DNA from: Rubrivivax sp. | Lineage (GTDB): Bacteria > Pseudomonadota > Gammaproteobacteria > Burkholderiales > Burkholderiaceae | Assembly: GCA_004211235.1 (NCBI GenBank) | Contig: SEEY01000268.1 | Coordinates: forward strand, 1-5,968 | Direction of reading: 5' to 3' | DNA: 5,968 nucleotides | Shown: in pieces, positions 5,257 through 5,968 of the stretch | Numbering within the stretch: the first letter of the stretch is position 1 | Layout: each line of letters begins with the position of its first letter | Translations under genes and position numbers: made by a program | Notes under the pieces: model-generated | What the model was told of the DNA's origin: nothing | Databases searched by the model: none | The model's input: only the letters and a program-made list of their open reading frames with translations

Positions 5257-5968
5257 TGTTGTCACCTGCCACTGTCATCTTTGCCGCAGCCATGGCCTGG
5301 CTTGCAGGCTCCGCCTCCGCGGCGACCGGCGCTTCTTCCTGCGAGTGGCGGTCGCCGGGACACGACCCCTTCATGAGCGACGTGCCGGCGGCGGTCGACG
5401 ACTACGCCGACATTCCTGCCGACGTGCGCGCAAGGCTCAAGGCGCGCATGACGCAGTTTGCCTATGACGACATCGTCACCATCCGGCGCGATGCCATCGA
5501 CGGCAACTTCGCCTACGAGCCGGCGCTGCTGGACATGCATTTCGGCAAGGGCCGGCGGTGTGGCAACGTCACCCGCAAGACCTGGCGCGCCGACCACGAA
5601 GAGCGCGGCCTGGCCTACTGCGAGAGCGGGCATTGCGTCGTCGTGCCCATGGTCTGCCGCAATGTGAGCCGCATCCTGCGCCGGCCGGGTGCCACGACCG
5701 GCGGTGGCCCGGCCGTGCCGGCCGGGCCGCTCACCTTCGAGCCGCCGGGCGCTGGCCTGCCGGCGAGCCCGGAAGCCCCTGGCGAGCCGGGCCCGACGAC
5801 GCGCATCCTGCTGGCCCCGCCGGCCACGCCCGACCGGCTGCCACCCTTCACGGATGTGGCGCTGCCGCCCGCGGTGCTGCTGCCACCGGCCGCGGAGACG
5901 CCGCCGGGCACCAGCGTGCCGGCGTTGCCACCCCTGGTGCCGGCCCTGCCCCAGGTGCCCGGGCCGGT
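5256..5968 (+). CDS. secreted MHFG-motif protein, probable PEP-CTERM family, 3' end cut off
   Basis: The frame stays open to the right edge (237 codons visible), so the C-terminus is missing. Residues 1-22 form a hydrophobic signal peptide with a likely cleavage site after ASA (20-22), though its n-region has no Lys or Arg. The folded part (about 29-143) includes DMHFGKGRRCGNVTRKTW with MHFG at 94-97, then YCESGHCVVVP and VCRNVSRIL, with cysteines at 29, 102, 122, 127 and 134. From residue 144 the protein becomes extremely Pro-rich (29 of 94 residues), a spacer-like tail. From memory, an 'MHFG family PEP-CTERM protein' exists in Burkholderiales with this motif. A VPEP-type sorting signal, membrane helix and basic end would be expected just beyond the window, for exosortase processing at the envelope. 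The start is uncertain: ATG 5256 lacks a Shine-Dalgarno, while TTG 5241 has GGAG six bases upstream. Function unknown. Confidence 0.72.
   Translation, partial: MLSPATVIFAAAMAWLAGSASAATGASSCEWRSPGHDPFMSDVPAAVDDYADIPADVRARLKARMTQFAYDDIVTIRRDAIDGNFAYEPALLDMHFGKGRRCGNVTRKTWRADHEERGLAYCESGHCVVVPMVCRNVSRILRRPGATTGGGPAVPAGPLTFEPPGAGLPASPEAPGEPGPTTRILLAPPATPDRLPPFTDVALPPAVLLPPAAETPPGTSVPALPPLVPALPQVPGP

Overview
This high-GC window (about 70% by eye, GC-rich third codon positions) looks like chromosomal DNA of a betaproteobacterium, probably a Burkholderiales member of the Rubrivivax/Roseateles/Leptothrix kind. That is inferred from base composition, protein style and a partial gene resembling the 'MHFG' PEP-CTERM proteins. 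No database search was possible. There are six protein genes, no RNA gene, no CRISPR array and no insertion sequence.

Layout, left to right. (1) 2-712 (+): the C-terminal part of a serine alpha/beta hydrolase. Its first ~107 bases are not normal gene sequence. They are a near-perfect reverse complement (105/107) of bases 279-385 of the same gene, so the left edge is a fold-back, either a real inversion or a chimeric contig end. (2) 726-1874 (-): a secreted GH10 endo-1,4-beta-xylanase with a combined Tat and lipoprotein signal. (3) 1886-2794 (-): an NAD-dependent L-lactate/malate dehydrogenase-family enzyme, 11 bp upstream of the xylanase and probably co-transcribed with it. Its substrate-specificity position is Gly rather than the usual Gln (lactate) or Arg (malate). 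(4) 2903-3832 (+) and (5) 3852-5150 (+): a two-gene ABC-2 exporter, ATPase then permease, divergent from the dehydrogenase. (6) 5256-end (+): the N-terminal part of a secreted protein with an MHFG motif, conserved-looking cysteines and a very proline-rich tail, open at the right edge.

How the genes work together. The hydrolase and xylanase converge with only 13 bp between them and could form a small xylan/ester degradation locus. The link to the dehydrogenase is positional only. The ABC pair is a self-contained exporter with unknown substrate. The last gene appears to be an independent unit and, if it is a PEP-CTERM protein, would be processed by an exosortase encoded elsewhere.

Nothing here amounts to a clearly new multi-gene system. 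The points most worth checking are the fold-back at the left edge, the unusual specificity residue of the dehydrogenase, the cysteine-rich active-site region of the xylanase, a possible leaderless promoter for the dehydrogenase, and the truncated MHFG-type protein.
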